Source: Paenibacillus segetis
GTDB lineage: Bacteria > Bacillota > Bacilli > Paenibacillales > Paenibacillaceae
Assembly: GCF_014639155.1 (NCBI RefSeq)
Contig: NZ_BMFT01000001.1
Span: 1,612,001 to 1,676,000, forward strand
Direction of reading: 5' to 3'
DNA length: 64,000 bases
Positions 12,569 to 20,113 of this stretch are shown here, one piece after another. The translations under genes and the position numbers were made by a program. Each line of letters starts with the position of its first letter. The first letter of the stretch is position 1. Under the pieces are notes generated by a model, which was not told the origin of the DNA, did no database searches, and was given only the letters and a program-made list of their open reading frames with translations.

Positions 12569-12597
12569 CCCCATCTCGATTACGAGGTGGGGCTTTT
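12569..12597 (+). terminator. Terminator after cassette 1
   Basis: A 10-bp stem CCCCATCTCG/CGAGGTGGGG with one G-T pair, loop ATTA, followed by CTTTT. Confidence 0.75.
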
Positions 12598-12614
12598 ACA
12601 TGTATTAAGATCCC

Positions 12615-12643
12615 TTGACAATATTATGTAAATGTCGTATATA
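12615..12643 (+). promoter_or_regulatory. Strong sigma-A promoter before the 12751 gene
   Basis: Consensus -35 TTGACA (12615-12620), a 17-bp gap and -10 TATATA (12638-12643). Transcription would start inside or just after the heptamer repeat described next, and the leader would run roughly 100 nt to the gene at 12751. Confidence 0.65.
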
Positions 12644-12676
12644 GTAAGTAGTAAGTGATAAGTAGTAAGTAGTAAG
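12642..12676. repeat. Five tandem 7-bp repeats, TAGTAAG
   Basis: TAGTAAG, TAGTAAG, TGATAAG, TAGTAAG, TAGTAAG without gaps, starting at the promoter -10. A heptamer array at this place could vary in copy number by slippage and shift the transcript start or leader, but only one state is seen here. Confidence 0.8.
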
Positions 12677-12750
12677 TGAATTTCCAAATGTTCATCATAC
12701 AGATTAAACATCATCCGTAAGTTCGAAATTAAGAGTAGGGGTGGATGGTT

Positions 12751-13743
12751 ATGACGGATTTAAAATTAGCACAAAGTTTTGCATTGATCGCATTAAATGC
12801 ACAGAGTAGTCTTTATTTGACTAATGCAAAGAAAGTGTCTCTACGTTGCATGGCAGCTGCGGTTATTTTAGAGGCCAACTTAGAGGGATGTTTTACACAA
12901 GCAGAGAACAAGCTAACTTTCCACAAGGAAGTACTTGAACAATCTCATTCAACACTCTATAGAGAAAAAGTTCTGCAGCCCTTGCTTCATAACCATACTG
13001 AGGTGATAGGCGATCTAAATTGGTGGTTAAAAAAGGCTTCTAATCTATCTAAGAAAAAATTAAAAAAGTTTGAAATCGCGATATCAGATTATCTTAAGTC
13101 AATAAATATGCTGGAAGAAATCCCAAGTTTGTTAGGTAGCGACATGTATTTTGATTCTGCTGGAGTTGAAATGAGAGCATATCGCAGTAATTTGGAGACG
13201 TACTCGAGGATTACTGAGAACATTCGGGCTGAAATTTTGGAAGAGGGATCGGTAACGGATGAGATCATTTGTATGCTGTGGCTTCTTCGTGAAAGCGGTT
13301 GTATGCATGATTTCTTCTCGCGGAACGAACTGGAAAAAGTGAATACGAGAATGAATGAATTATATCAAAGTAATTTATTGGCAAAAGCCTTGTTTCCGAT
13401 TCAAATCCATCATGGAATTGAGTTAGGAATCAAACAATTATTAGAAATGAAGACTAAGTTTATGAAGACATATACCGGTAGCAGTATCAATTTTTTCTTC
13501 CCTTTTCTAGAACGCTCACAAGCTGTTTTTATAGAAACAGAGGCTTGGTTCGATAATTCTAATAAAAGACTAAACTCCGTCCTTACAAGGTTAAGGTCAT
13601 ATGGACATGAAGTTAAGGTAATTGAGGGAGGATCGATTGCGACCCTTAAAATTGATAATATGTTATACGATGCGATGCCGCATTTTGTGATCATGAGAGT
13701 ACCAATTCAAGGTGTGCGTCTTGTTCCGAAGCACCCAGTCTAA
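12751..13743 (+). CDS. Unknown protein, faint GPP34-like N-terminus
   Basis: A 330-residue soluble protein. The first 100 residues have a helical pattern (LKLAQSFALIALNAQ, then SLRCMAAAVILEANLEG) that resembles the GPP34/GOLPH3-like fold found in some Gram-positive proteins. The similarity is weak and judged by eye. The rest is unrecognised, apart from a basic, Trp-containing stretch (WWLKKASNLSKKKLKKFE). AGGGGTGG fits the ATG at 12751 (about 6 nt) better than the ATG at 12745, which touches it. It is first of three co-directional genes: a MerR-like DNA-binding protein 14 nt on and a lipoprotein after that. No function is assigned. Confidence 0.7.
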   Translation: MTDLKLAQSFALIALNAQSSLYLTNAKKVSLRCMAAAVILEANLEGCFTQAENKLTFHKEVLEQSHSTLYREKVLQPLLHNHTEVIGDLNWWLKKASNLSKKKLKKFEIAISDYLKSINMLEEIPSLLGSDMYFDSAGVEMRAYRSNLETYSRITENIRAEILEEGSVTDEIICMLWLLRESGCMHDFFSRNELEKVNTRMNELYQSNLLAKALFPIQIHHGIELGIKQLLEMKTKFMKTYTGSSINFFFPFLERSQAVFIETEAWFDNSNKRLNSVLTRLRSYGHEVKVIEGGSIATLKIDNMLYDAMPHFVIMRVPIQGVRLVPKHPV

Positions 13744-13757
13744 AGGAGTTGGTATTC

Positions 13758-14018
13758 ATGTCTAGACAACGTTCAATGGAGACGATATTGGTGTCAGAAT
13801 ATGTATCCATTGGTGAATTGGTGCGACTTACAGGATCTCGTTATAGTACACTGAAGCACTACACCGAAGAAGGTATGCTGCCCTTTGAACAAGCCGAGGA
13901 GAATTTGACACGAAGGTATAGAAGAGAGGAAACCGTTGCTCGTATTCTTTGGATTAAAGAGTTGAAAGCGAACGGTTTATCGATTCCAGAAATTAAAGAA
14001 GCTCTAGACCATGAATAA
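13758..14018 (+). CDS. Small MerR-like helix-turn-helix protein
   Basis: An 86-residue protein consisting almost entirely of one MerR-type winged helix: VSIGELVRLTGSRYSTLKHY, then the wing (LTRRYRREE) and the following helices (VARILWIKELKANGLSIPEI). The long dimerisation helix and effector domain of full MerR regulators are missing. The ATG at 13758 has AAAGGAG 9 nt upstream; the TTG at 13749 directly abuts that box and is rejected. It probably works with, or regulates, the genes on either side. The target is unknown. Confidence 0.8.
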   Translation: MSRQRSMETILVSEYVSIGELVRLTGSRYSTLKHYTEEGMLPFEQAEENLTRRYRREETVARILWIKELKANGLSIPEIKEALDHE

Positions 14019-14039
14019 AAGCATAGGGTGTGAACTCTA

Positions 14040-14735
14040 ATGATATTTTATCGTCGTATAATTAGCACTCTTGTTCTGACGTCAATTCTTATAGCTTCCT
14101 GTTCAAATGCAACGGAAGAAACGTCTTCAAATATACATCCAGCAATTGTAATGGAACAAGATAGGGTTATTCATACAGCTCGCCAAATCGTTCCTGTGTC
14201 ACAGGTCCCAGCATTGGATGCTTATTTAAGCAAGGAACAATATACGAAGATTGAATTTGACCGCCTTCAGGTAAGTTCGATCTATGATACGAATCAGGTT
14301 GAGGTTGTTCGAGTGGGATATGGCTGTGGAAATAAGATGTGCCAGAACGTATTGGTACAGGTGAAAGATAATGAGACTTTGAGTTTGGAGTTGCCTGAGA
14401 GCATCTATATGGACAGCTTACTATTGCAATCACAATATGATACACGAGCGCTAATCCAATATGGATATGACGAGGGGAATGTAAATCGAAGTGGGATTGT
14501 GGGGATTGACCTGGATACCTTTCAAATTTTGAAGATAACAGATGAAGATATAGAAAAGTTAATGGGTCAGATTCCAATACAAGAAAAAACATGGATAGAT
14601 GCTCAGACGATTGAGCTAATGATAGCGGATGTTCCCGATGGATCGTTTGAAGCCTTAAAAGTGTGGTATGACATTTTAAATAAAGAACCAAGCAAAGCAC
14701 CTACTCGAAAGGTAATAGTAACATTTACAACCTAA
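14040..14735 (+). CDS. Unknown lipoprotein
   Basis: A 231-residue secreted lipoprotein: the signal peptide has lipobox LIASC (Cys at about 21) followed by an Asn/Thr/Glu-rich linker. The mature region contains a Cys pair in YGCGNKMCQN, possibly a disulfide outside the membrane. No known domain was recognised. It follows the MerR-like gene by 21 nt and precedes a strong terminator, so it closes the three-gene unit that starts at the 12615 promoter. Confidence 0.75.
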   Translation: MIFYRRIISTLVLTSILIASCSNATEETSSNIHPAIVMEQDRVIHTARQIVPVSQVPALDAYLSKEQYTKIEFDRLQVSSIYDTNQVEVVRVGYGCGNKMCQNVLVQVKDNETLSLELPESIYMDSLLLQSQYDTRALIQYGYDEGNVNRSGIVGIDLDTFQILKITDEDIEKLMGQIPIQEKTWIDAQTIELMIADVPDGSFEALKVWYDILNKEPSKAPTRKVIVTFTT

Positions 14736-14750
14736 TCATCAAGGAACATG

Positions 14751-14775
14751 AGCACCTTTTAGAAAGGTGCTTTTT
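14751..14775 (+). terminator. Rho-independent terminator after the lipoprotein gene
   Basis: A perfect 9-bp stem AGCACCTTT/AAAGGTGCT with loop TAG and a run of T. Confidence 0.85.
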
Positions 14776-14859
14776 CTTGATTTCAGCAATAATCATATTC
14801 CATCCCTTCCTACGATGAGAATGAACTTACGGATGAGATGGCTCAGTTTGGTACGCTCG

Positions 14860-15774
14860 TCACAATATTTGTTTACGTTTTATTACCATTTGTCTTAAAG
14901 CACCTAAGTTTACAAGTACAGTTCCAGCAATGATCGTGACAACCCCAAGTAGCGTGATCCAAGAGACGGTCTCATGATAAAAGAGTACACCTACTCCGAC
15001 TGCTATCGGAGGAGAGATATATAGCCAGGTGGAAGGGAAGACCGGATTCGTCTTGGCTACAAGCCAATAGAATAAGGTATGTCCAACCATAGAGCCAAGC
15101 ACGATCAGGTAGAGGAGCGATCCAGCTGTTTTGAAAGATAATAGGAATGAAGGATGCACGTCTTCGGTAATGAAAGAGAGTATGAACAATAATATTCCAC
15201 CGTACATCATTTGCACTGCATTTAATGCGATTGGCGAGACATGGGACATGTTACTTATTACTTTCTTCGAATAGATTGTCCCGAGGGCATAGCAGCATTC
15301 TCCTATTAATATTGCGACACAGCCGATAAGCCATAAATGAGAGATGTTCAACGATAAATTAGGCAGTACTAATAGCAACACACCGATAAAACCGATGATG
15401 CAACCAAATAAGGAGTGTAGGGGCGCCTTTTGACGTAGAATAGCAGTCTGCAAGAGGAGAATCATGATCGGCCCCGTTGCTGACAACACCGCACCAAGTC
15501 CTGATGATACATATTGCTCAGCCCAATATAGAGTTGAGAACGTACCGAAAGTCAATGTTGCTCCGGTAAATGACATTTCTTTACGTAATAATAAAGAGAA
15601 GCTCGCCTTACGTTTCCATACCATCCATAGAAACAGAATAGATCCGGCTAGAAAAAAGCGTAGCCCTGCAGAGAAGAAAGGTGGTGCACCGGCATCTACT
15701 CCAATTTTAATCGCTAGAAAGGTCGTACCGAATATAAGACAGATTAATGCATAAGCCACTAGAATCATGTTCAT
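14860..15774 (-). CDS. EamA-family membrane transporter (drug/metabolite exporter)
   Basis: A 304-residue membrane protein with about ten hydrophobic segments and two EamA repeats. Family motifs are visible near the start (FGTTFLAIKIGVDAGAPPFF, then GLRFFLAG) and in the second half (SMVGHTLFYWLVAKTNP). A basic tail ends the protein. It should export a small metabolite or amino-acid-like compound. It is divergent from a MocR-type regulator 131 bp away, an arrangement known from the B. subtilis ycxC/ycxD pair. AAAGGGGAC precedes the start on the minus strand. The substrate is not predictable from sequence. Confidence 0.9.
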   Translation of the reverse strand: MNMILVAYALICLIFGTTFLAIKIGVDAGAPPFFSAGLRFFLAGSILFLWMVWKRKASFSLLLRKEMSFTGATLTFGTFSTLYWAEQYVSSGLGAVLSATGPIMILLLQTAILRQKAPLHSLFGCIIGFIGVLLLVLPNLSLNISHLWLIGCVAILIGECCYALGTIYSKKVISNMSHVSPIALNAVQMMYGGILLFILSFITEDVHPSFLLSFKTAGSLLYLIVLGSMVGHTLFYWLVAKTNPVFPSTWLYISPPIAVGVGVLFYHETVSWITLLGVVTIIAGTVLVNLGALRQMVIKRKQIL

Positions 15775-15815
15775 GTCCCCTTTAGAAGTTGTTCGTTAAT
15801 CATAAATCGGGCTGG

Positions 15816-15846
15816 ACAGAACAGATAATAAATAACAGAACAGATA
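15816..15846. promoter_or_regulatory. Perfect 12-bp direct repeat, candidate MocR operator
   Basis: ACAGAACAGATA occurs at 15816-15827 and again at 15835-15846, 19 bp apart, in the intergenic region between the exporter and the MocR regulator. MocR/GabR proteins are known to bind direct repeats in such regions, so this is the best candidate for autoregulation (inference). Confidence 0.6.
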
Positions 15847-15854
15847 CTGTGAGT

Positions 15855-15871
15855 TTTCATGTATCATGAAA
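15855..15871. repeat. Inverted repeat TTTCATG-TAT-CATGAAA before the MocR gene
   Basis: A perfect 7-bp inverted repeat with a 3-bp centre, 35 bp before the regulator start. It may be an operator or part of the promoter region; no more can be said. Confidence 0.45.
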
Positions 15872-15905
15872 GAATTAGATTATCTCAAGGAGATGTTGCA
15901 GATAT

Positions 15906-17318
15906 ATGAAAAAAACGGCGGGAACATCACGAAACCATTCATTATTTCGTCAAGTTTATGATTATATCTTGAATCATATTGAGCGTGGCGAATGGAGTGT
16001 CAATGATAAATTGCCCTCGGTACGCTTACTTGCTGAAGAGCTCAAAGTACACCGATTAACGGTGTTTAAGGCATATAGACAGCTGACTGAGGATGGCAAA
16101 GTGTATGTAAAGGACAAATCGGGATATTACGTGTCAGCGAATAATGCTGTAATTGAAGATGGTGCTATCGTTTCTTCATATATTCAATCAAGTCAACTAT
16201 CCGATATTCAACGAATACCAGTTAAGTATCAATTCTCACAGGCATTGATTGATCCTAATTTACTGCCAAATTTGTATTTATCGGATTATGTTAAGAAAGT
16301 ATTTGATATGTACCCTAAGGTAATGGGTACTTATGCCTCGGTACAGGGCGATGATGAGCTCCGGGAATCACTGAGCCAACATTTCAAAGAGCATCATCGA
16401 TTGCAACTATCATCTGATGAATTATTGATCACATCAGGAGCTCAGCAAGCCATTAATCTGATCGCTCAAATGATGCTTGGAACCTTGGATTCGGTGTTAA
16501 TAGAGCGACCCACATATAGCGTAGCGATGGATATTTTTCGCAGGCAAGGTGCGCGGCTTATTCCCGTGAATATCTCACCTGATGGGTATGATTTGGATGA
16601 AGTGGAACATTTAATGCGCACGTATAAGCCACGTATGTTCTATATGAATCCGACACATCACAATCCTACCGGATATACGGTTCCGGCATGGCAACGTAAA
16701 TTGCTAGTGGAATTAGCTGAACACTATCAATGTTTGATCGTAGAAGACGATCCGTTTCGAGATATCTTTTTCGACGAGAAGCCGCCGCTACCTTTATTCG
16801 CTTATGACACGGAGGGCTGGGTGATATATATCAGTAGCTTTAGTAAATACATTGCTCCAGGTCTACGAATTTGTGCTGTAGCCTGCCGTTTTCCATTCAT
16901 GAACCAGCTAATCAAGGCAAAGTCGATAGCTGATAACGGGACTCCGCAACTAAATCAGAAGATTTTTTTGCATTACTATTCATCTCCACGGTTACAGCAG
17001 CATTTGGATAAGTTACGTATAGCGCTTCAGATTCATAAAGAGATCGTGGAGGAAGAACTGGACAGGGCGGGCTGGGAATGGACGGCTCCACAAGGCGGAC
17101 TCAATTTATGGGTTAAGTTACCCGGTGAGATCTCGGCTGAAGCTCTCTATCGGAAGAGTATTGAGCAGTCCATCAGCTTTGTTCCTGGAGTGATCTGTGA
17201 TCCATTGGGAGAGTCGAAGTCGTGGATTCGTCTCAGTTTTTCCTTCGCGAATGAGGCTTTACTCCGTGAAGGAATGCAGCGGTTGGCAGCATTATCGCGG
17301 ACTTTGGAGGTAAAATGA
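15906..17318 (+). CDS. MocR-type transcription regulator (GntR HTH plus aminotransferase fold)
   Basis: A 470-residue fusion of a GntR winged helix (about 1-80; DKLPSVRLLAEELKVHRLTVFKAYRQL) to a fold-type I PLP aminotransferase domain. The PLP lysine is K314 in SFSKYIAPG; NPTHHNPTG and EDDPFRD are the usual cofactor motifs. Such proteins act as PLP- or amino-acid-responsive regulators rather than transaminases. The divergent EamA gene is the probable target, with the 12-bp direct repeat between them as operator. AAGGAG lies 11 nt before the ATG. It belongs to the same group as B. subtilis YcxD by context. Confidence 0.9.
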   Translation: MKKTAGTSRNHSLFRQVYDYILNHIERGEWSVNDKLPSVRLLAEELKVHRLTVFKAYRQLTEDGKVYVKDKSGYYVSANNAVIEDGAIVSSYIQSSQLSDIQRIPVKYQFSQALIDPNLLPNLYLSDYVKKVFDMYPKVMGTYASVQGDDELRESLSQHFKEHHRLQLSSDELLITSGAQQAINLIAQMMLGTLDSVLIERPTYSVAMDIFRRQGARLIPVNISPDGYDLDEVEHLMRTYKPRMFYMNPTHHNPTGYTVPAWQRKLLVELAEHYQCLIVEDDPFRDIFFDEKPPLPLFAYDTEGWVIYISSFSKYIAPGLRICAVACRFPFMNQLIKAKSIADNGTPQLNQKIFLHYYSSPRLQQHLDKLRIALQIHKEIVEEELDRAGWEWTAPQGGLNLWVKLPGEISAEALYRKSIEQSISFVPGVICDPLGESKSWIRLSFSFANEALLREGMQRLAALSRTLEVK

Positions 17319-17333
17319 GCATTTATACCATCG

Positions 17334-17364
17334 TGCATAGATACCTCATATTGTTGCAAAACTA
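17334..17364 (+). promoter_or_regulatory. Possible sigma-G (forespore) promoter before the ferritin-like/splB pair
   Basis: TGCATA (17334-17339), a 17-bp gap and CAAAACTA (17357-17364) resemble the forespore pattern TGMATA...CATAMTA with one change in the -10. B. subtilis splAB is known to depend on sigma-G, which supports the reading, but the match is by eye. Confidence 0.4.
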
Positions 17365-17396
17365 AAATTAACAACAAATGAGGAGCTAAACTTAAC

Positions 17397-17825
17397 ATGG
17401 ATAACAGTGATGTAGTCAAAGAATTAAATGCTTTTCTCGAAGGCAATTATATGGCGGTGCTTTCTTATGAGCGATATATTCAGCATGTTGCGGATCAGGA
17501 CATTAAGAAGGTACTTCAGGATATTCAGAAAGACCATAAATATCATGCCATACGGGTAGCCGAAAGAATTCAAAACCTGGGCGGAGTTCCTGCAGATGAT
17601 GCGGGAATCCAAGGGAGCATGGTGGAGTTTATGAATCGTTTCAAAAAAGCCACGGATGATCCTAATTTTATTTTGCAGGATGCTATAAAAGGTGAAGACA
17701 AAGGGATTCAAATGTCCGAGCAATTGGTTAGAGGTGACTTGGATCCTGAGAGTCAGAAGTTAGTTAAAGATATTTTAAATGAAGATCGCCAGCATTTAGA
17801 TCAATTAAATCATTATGTCCATTGA
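17397..17825 (+). CDS. Ferritin-like DUF2383 (PA2169-type) protein
   Basis: A 142-residue four-helix protein with regularly spaced metal-ligand residues: E in FLEGNY, E in SYERY, H in DHKYHA, then EDKG and NEDRQHLDQLNHY. This pattern fits a di-iron ferritin-like domain of the PA2169/DUF2383 kind. GAGGAG precedes the ATG by about 11 nt. The spore photoproduct lyase gene follows after 18 nt, so the two are probably co-transcribed. A spore-associated role is possible, but the reaction is unknown. Confidence 0.8.
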   Translation: MDNSDVVKELNAFLEGNYMAVLSYERYIQHVADQDIKKVLQDIQKDHKYHAIRVAERIQNLGGVPADDAGIQGSMVEFMNRFKKATDDPNFILQDAIKGEDKGIQMSEQLVRGDLDPESQKLVKDILNEDRQHLDQLNHYVH

Positions 17826-17843
17826 GATCAGGGGGACAAATCA

Positions 17844-18869
17844 TTGAAGCGATTCGATCCCGATCTTATATTTTTCGAACCACAGTCGTTAGATTATCCC
17901 TTAGGAGAACAGTTATACAAACATTTTGAGCAAGCAGGCATTCCGCTCAAAATGACAACCTCTCACAATCGGGTAACGGGCATTCCAGGAGATACCGATG
18001 CACAGAAATATCGAAATGCAAAAAGGACATTAGTGGTGGGGGTTAGAAAAACTTTAAAATTTGATACCTCCAAGCCATCTGCAGAATATGCCATCCCTTT
18101 GGCAACAGGTTGTGCAGGTCATTGTCATTATTGTTATTTGCAAACCACGATGAGTTCTAAGCCTTATATCAGAGTATATGTAAATTTAGATGAGATCTTA
18201 GCAGCGGCTGAGAAATATATCGAAGAACGAAAACCGGAAATAACGACCTTTGAAGCGGCATGTACAGGAGACCCCGTTTCTTTTGAACATCTTACTGGAG
18301 CTTTGCGTTACTATATCGAATTTATGGGGAAGCAACCTTATGGACGGCTTCGTTTCGTAACGAAATACGACAATGTTGATTCATTATTAGATGCTAACCA
18401 CCGGGGACATACCAGAATTCGTTTCTCGATCAACTCAAGTTATGTCATTCGTAACTTTGAACCTGCGACTTCTGGCTTTGAGGAGCGCATTGAAGCGGCG
18501 GGTAAGATTGCTGAGGCAGGATATCCGCTGGGCTTCATCATGGCCCCGATCATGATATACGATGGCTGGAAAGAGGATTATTTGGAACTAATCAAGAAGC
18601 TGCACGAACGAATTGGAGACATTGACATTGTCGATTTAGAATTTGAATTGATCCAACATCGATTTACCAAAGTTGCGAAGAACACCATTATGAAGCGATA
18701 TCCCAAAACCAAGCTTGATATGGATGAAGAGAATAGACAGATGAAGTGGGGCAGATATGGCCGTTACAAATACGTGTACAAAAAGGAAGATGCCGTAGAT
18801 ATGGAACAGATGTTGCGAGAGCTTATACTCAGTCATTTTCCAAACGCAAAGGTGTCTTATTTTGTATAA
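17844..18869 (+). CDS. splB: Spore photoproduct lyase (radical SAM)
   Basis: A 341-residue radical-SAM DNA repair enzyme that splits the spore photoproduct (a thymine dimer) during germination. The Fe-S cluster motif C90-x3-C94-x2-C97 (GCAGHCHYCYLQ) is at the same positions as in B. subtilis SplB. C140 in FEAACTGDP corresponds to the Cys that donates hydrogen there. The start is TTG at 17844, with AGGGGG 8 nt upstream; no ATG fits. It follows the ferritin-like gene by 18 nt. This gene marks the organism as a spore former. Confidence 0.95.
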   Translation: MKRFDPDLIFFEPQSLDYPLGEQLYKHFEQAGIPLKMTTSHNRVTGIPGDTDAQKYRNAKRTLVVGVRKTLKFDTSKPSAEYAIPLATGCAGHCHYCYLQTTMSSKPYIRVYVNLDEILAAAEKYIEERKPEITTFEAACTGDPVSFEHLTGALRYYIEFMGKQPYGRLRFVTKYDNVDSLLDANHRGHTRIRFSINSSYVIRNFEPATSGFEERIEAAGKIAEAGYPLGFIMAPIMIYDGWKEDYLELIKKLHERIGDIDIVDLEFELIQHRFTKVAKNTIMKRYPKTKLDMDEENRQMKWGRYGRYKYVYKKEDAVDMEQMLRELILSHFPNAKVSYFV

Positions 18870-18872
18870 AAG

Positions 18873-18916
18873 AAAACGTGAGGATGCAAGTACATTGCTT
18901 ACCCTCACGTTTTTTT
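18873..18916. terminator. Two-way terminator between splB and the hydrolase gene
   Basis: An 11-bp stem AAAACGTGAGG/CCTCACGTTTT with a loop that contains a small inner stem. T runs occur on both strands, which suits the convergent genes on either side. Confidence 0.8.
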
Positions 18917-18918
18917 AA

Positions 18919-19728
18919 TTATTTCTGCGTCGTTGGCAACCAGTTAAGAATAGCAGATGATATTTGCTCAAGCTGCTGTTTCGGGGTAATGTCCGCTTCA
19001 TTGTCGCCTTTCTGCTGGCCATACGAACCGAATTGACCATGATTACCACCGTCTATGGATACGTATTTCGTCTTCTCTGCTGGGAGATTTTGCTTACTTT
19101 GTTCCCATGTGCTCCAATTCAATACTGCGTCTTTTGAGGCTGTAACTTGCAGGATCTCAAGATTGGAATCCTTTAAGCTGCCGCCTTCATCCGCATAAGA
19201 TCCTAGAAAGAATACCCCGGATATTTTATCCGTATTAACAGCTGCGAATCTAGACGCGAATACTCCTCCAAGTGAATGTCCCCCTATTACATAGGTATCC
19301 TCTGGATGCTCCGCGATCAAATCCTTTGCCCGATTCTGTCCGAAGATAGCTAGGTCAAATGGCATTTTTGCTATATATACACGGTGTCCCGCTTCCGACA
19401 GCTTACGAGCTAGTGGTGCGTAGCTCTCGGCATCTACAAGACCGCCAGGATAGAATATCACGGTTGGTTGATTAATTTCTCCATCCGTAGGTTCAAAGCG
19501 AAAACCATCCTTAACAGTAGTAACCGTGGCTGCGGAGTCACTCACCAGCGCTTGCTTCGCTTCTTCTAGCGGCTCATATTTCATCACCTGATAGGCAACG
19601 GTTAACCCCACTACCAGCACAATCACAAGTGAAGACACAGAAATAAGTAACCACTTCCATATTTTTCGCTTTGGCTTGGAACGCACAAAACCTTGCCCAT
19701 AATTCACGCTATTTTCCCCCTTAATCAT
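18919..19728 (-). CDS. Membrane-anchored alpha/beta hydrolase
   Basis: A 269-residue alpha/beta hydrolase of the alpha/beta hydrolase_5 type. An N-terminal membrane anchor (KIWKWLLISVSSLVIVLVVG) precedes a catalytic domain that should face outward. The nucleophile elbow is GGHSLGG, the oxyanion region FYPGGLVD, and the catalytic His lies in GGNHGQFGSYG. The ATG at 19728 is chosen because GGAG lies 5 nt upstream; the longer frame to 19821 begins with a Cys-rich stretch without a ribosome site. It is convergent with splB. The substrate is unknown. Confidence 0.82.
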   Translation of the reverse strand: MIKGENSVNYGQGFVRSKPKRKIWKWLLISVSSLVIVLVVGLTVAYQVMKYEPLEEAKQALVSDSAATVTTVKDGFRFEPTDGEINQPTVIFYPGGLVDAESYAPLARKLSEAGHRVYIAKMPFDLAIFGQNRAKDLIAEHPEDTYVIGGHSLGGVFASRFAAVNTDKISGVFFLGSYADEGGSLKDSNLEILQVTASKDAVLNWSTWEQSKQNLPAEKTKYVSIDGGNHGQFGSYGQQKGDNEADITPKQQLEQISSAILNWLPTTQK

Positions 19729-19898
19729 GCTGTCTCCATAAAAAACTAGCGTACCACAGTCTGTATCTCTTCGACAAATGATGGACTTACATATTAACGT
19801 TTTTATTTCGAGACTTCTCAAACACCTTGATAATCCAGTATACTGACCTCAGTTATGTATTATAAGAATTTGGTGTAGGTCATATGAGAGGACATGCG

Positions 19899-20021
19899 AT
19901 GGTGGCTTCTGATTATGCCATCAAAGCGGTTGGACTAGATACACAAAATGACATGACTCGGATTACGGAAGAGAGGGAATGGCAATTGCGAGAACTGCGA
20001 CAATATATGTATCAGGAATAG
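19899..20021 (+). CDS. Small ORF, 40 residues
   Basis: A short frame starting MVASDYAIKAVGLDT and ending LRQYMYQE, with GAGAGGA 6 nt upstream of the ATG at 19899; an in-frame ATG at 19884 lies before that site. The product is acidic at the start, then charged and helical. It sits alone between the hydrolase gene and cassette 2. The ribosome site supports expression, but no homologue is known to me. Confidence 0.45.
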   Translation: MVASDYAIKAVGLDTQNDMTRITEEREWQLRELRQYMYQE

Positions 20022-20113
20022 ATTTTTATTACTTAAGAACAATTTCTTTCTCTTATAATGTCAGCTAAAAGAATACTAGTTTTTGAAAAGTGTTAATTGA
20101 GAGGACGACAACG

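Noticed and set aside
12642-12676. A CRISPR-like repeat array
   Set aside because: The 7-bp units are contiguous, with no spacers, and no cas genes are near.
14167-14700. A 177-codon minus-strand frame opposite the lipoprotein gene
   Set aside because: The plus-strand lipoprotein has a signal peptide, lipobox and terminator; the opposite frame has a His/Ser/Leu-rich shadow composition.
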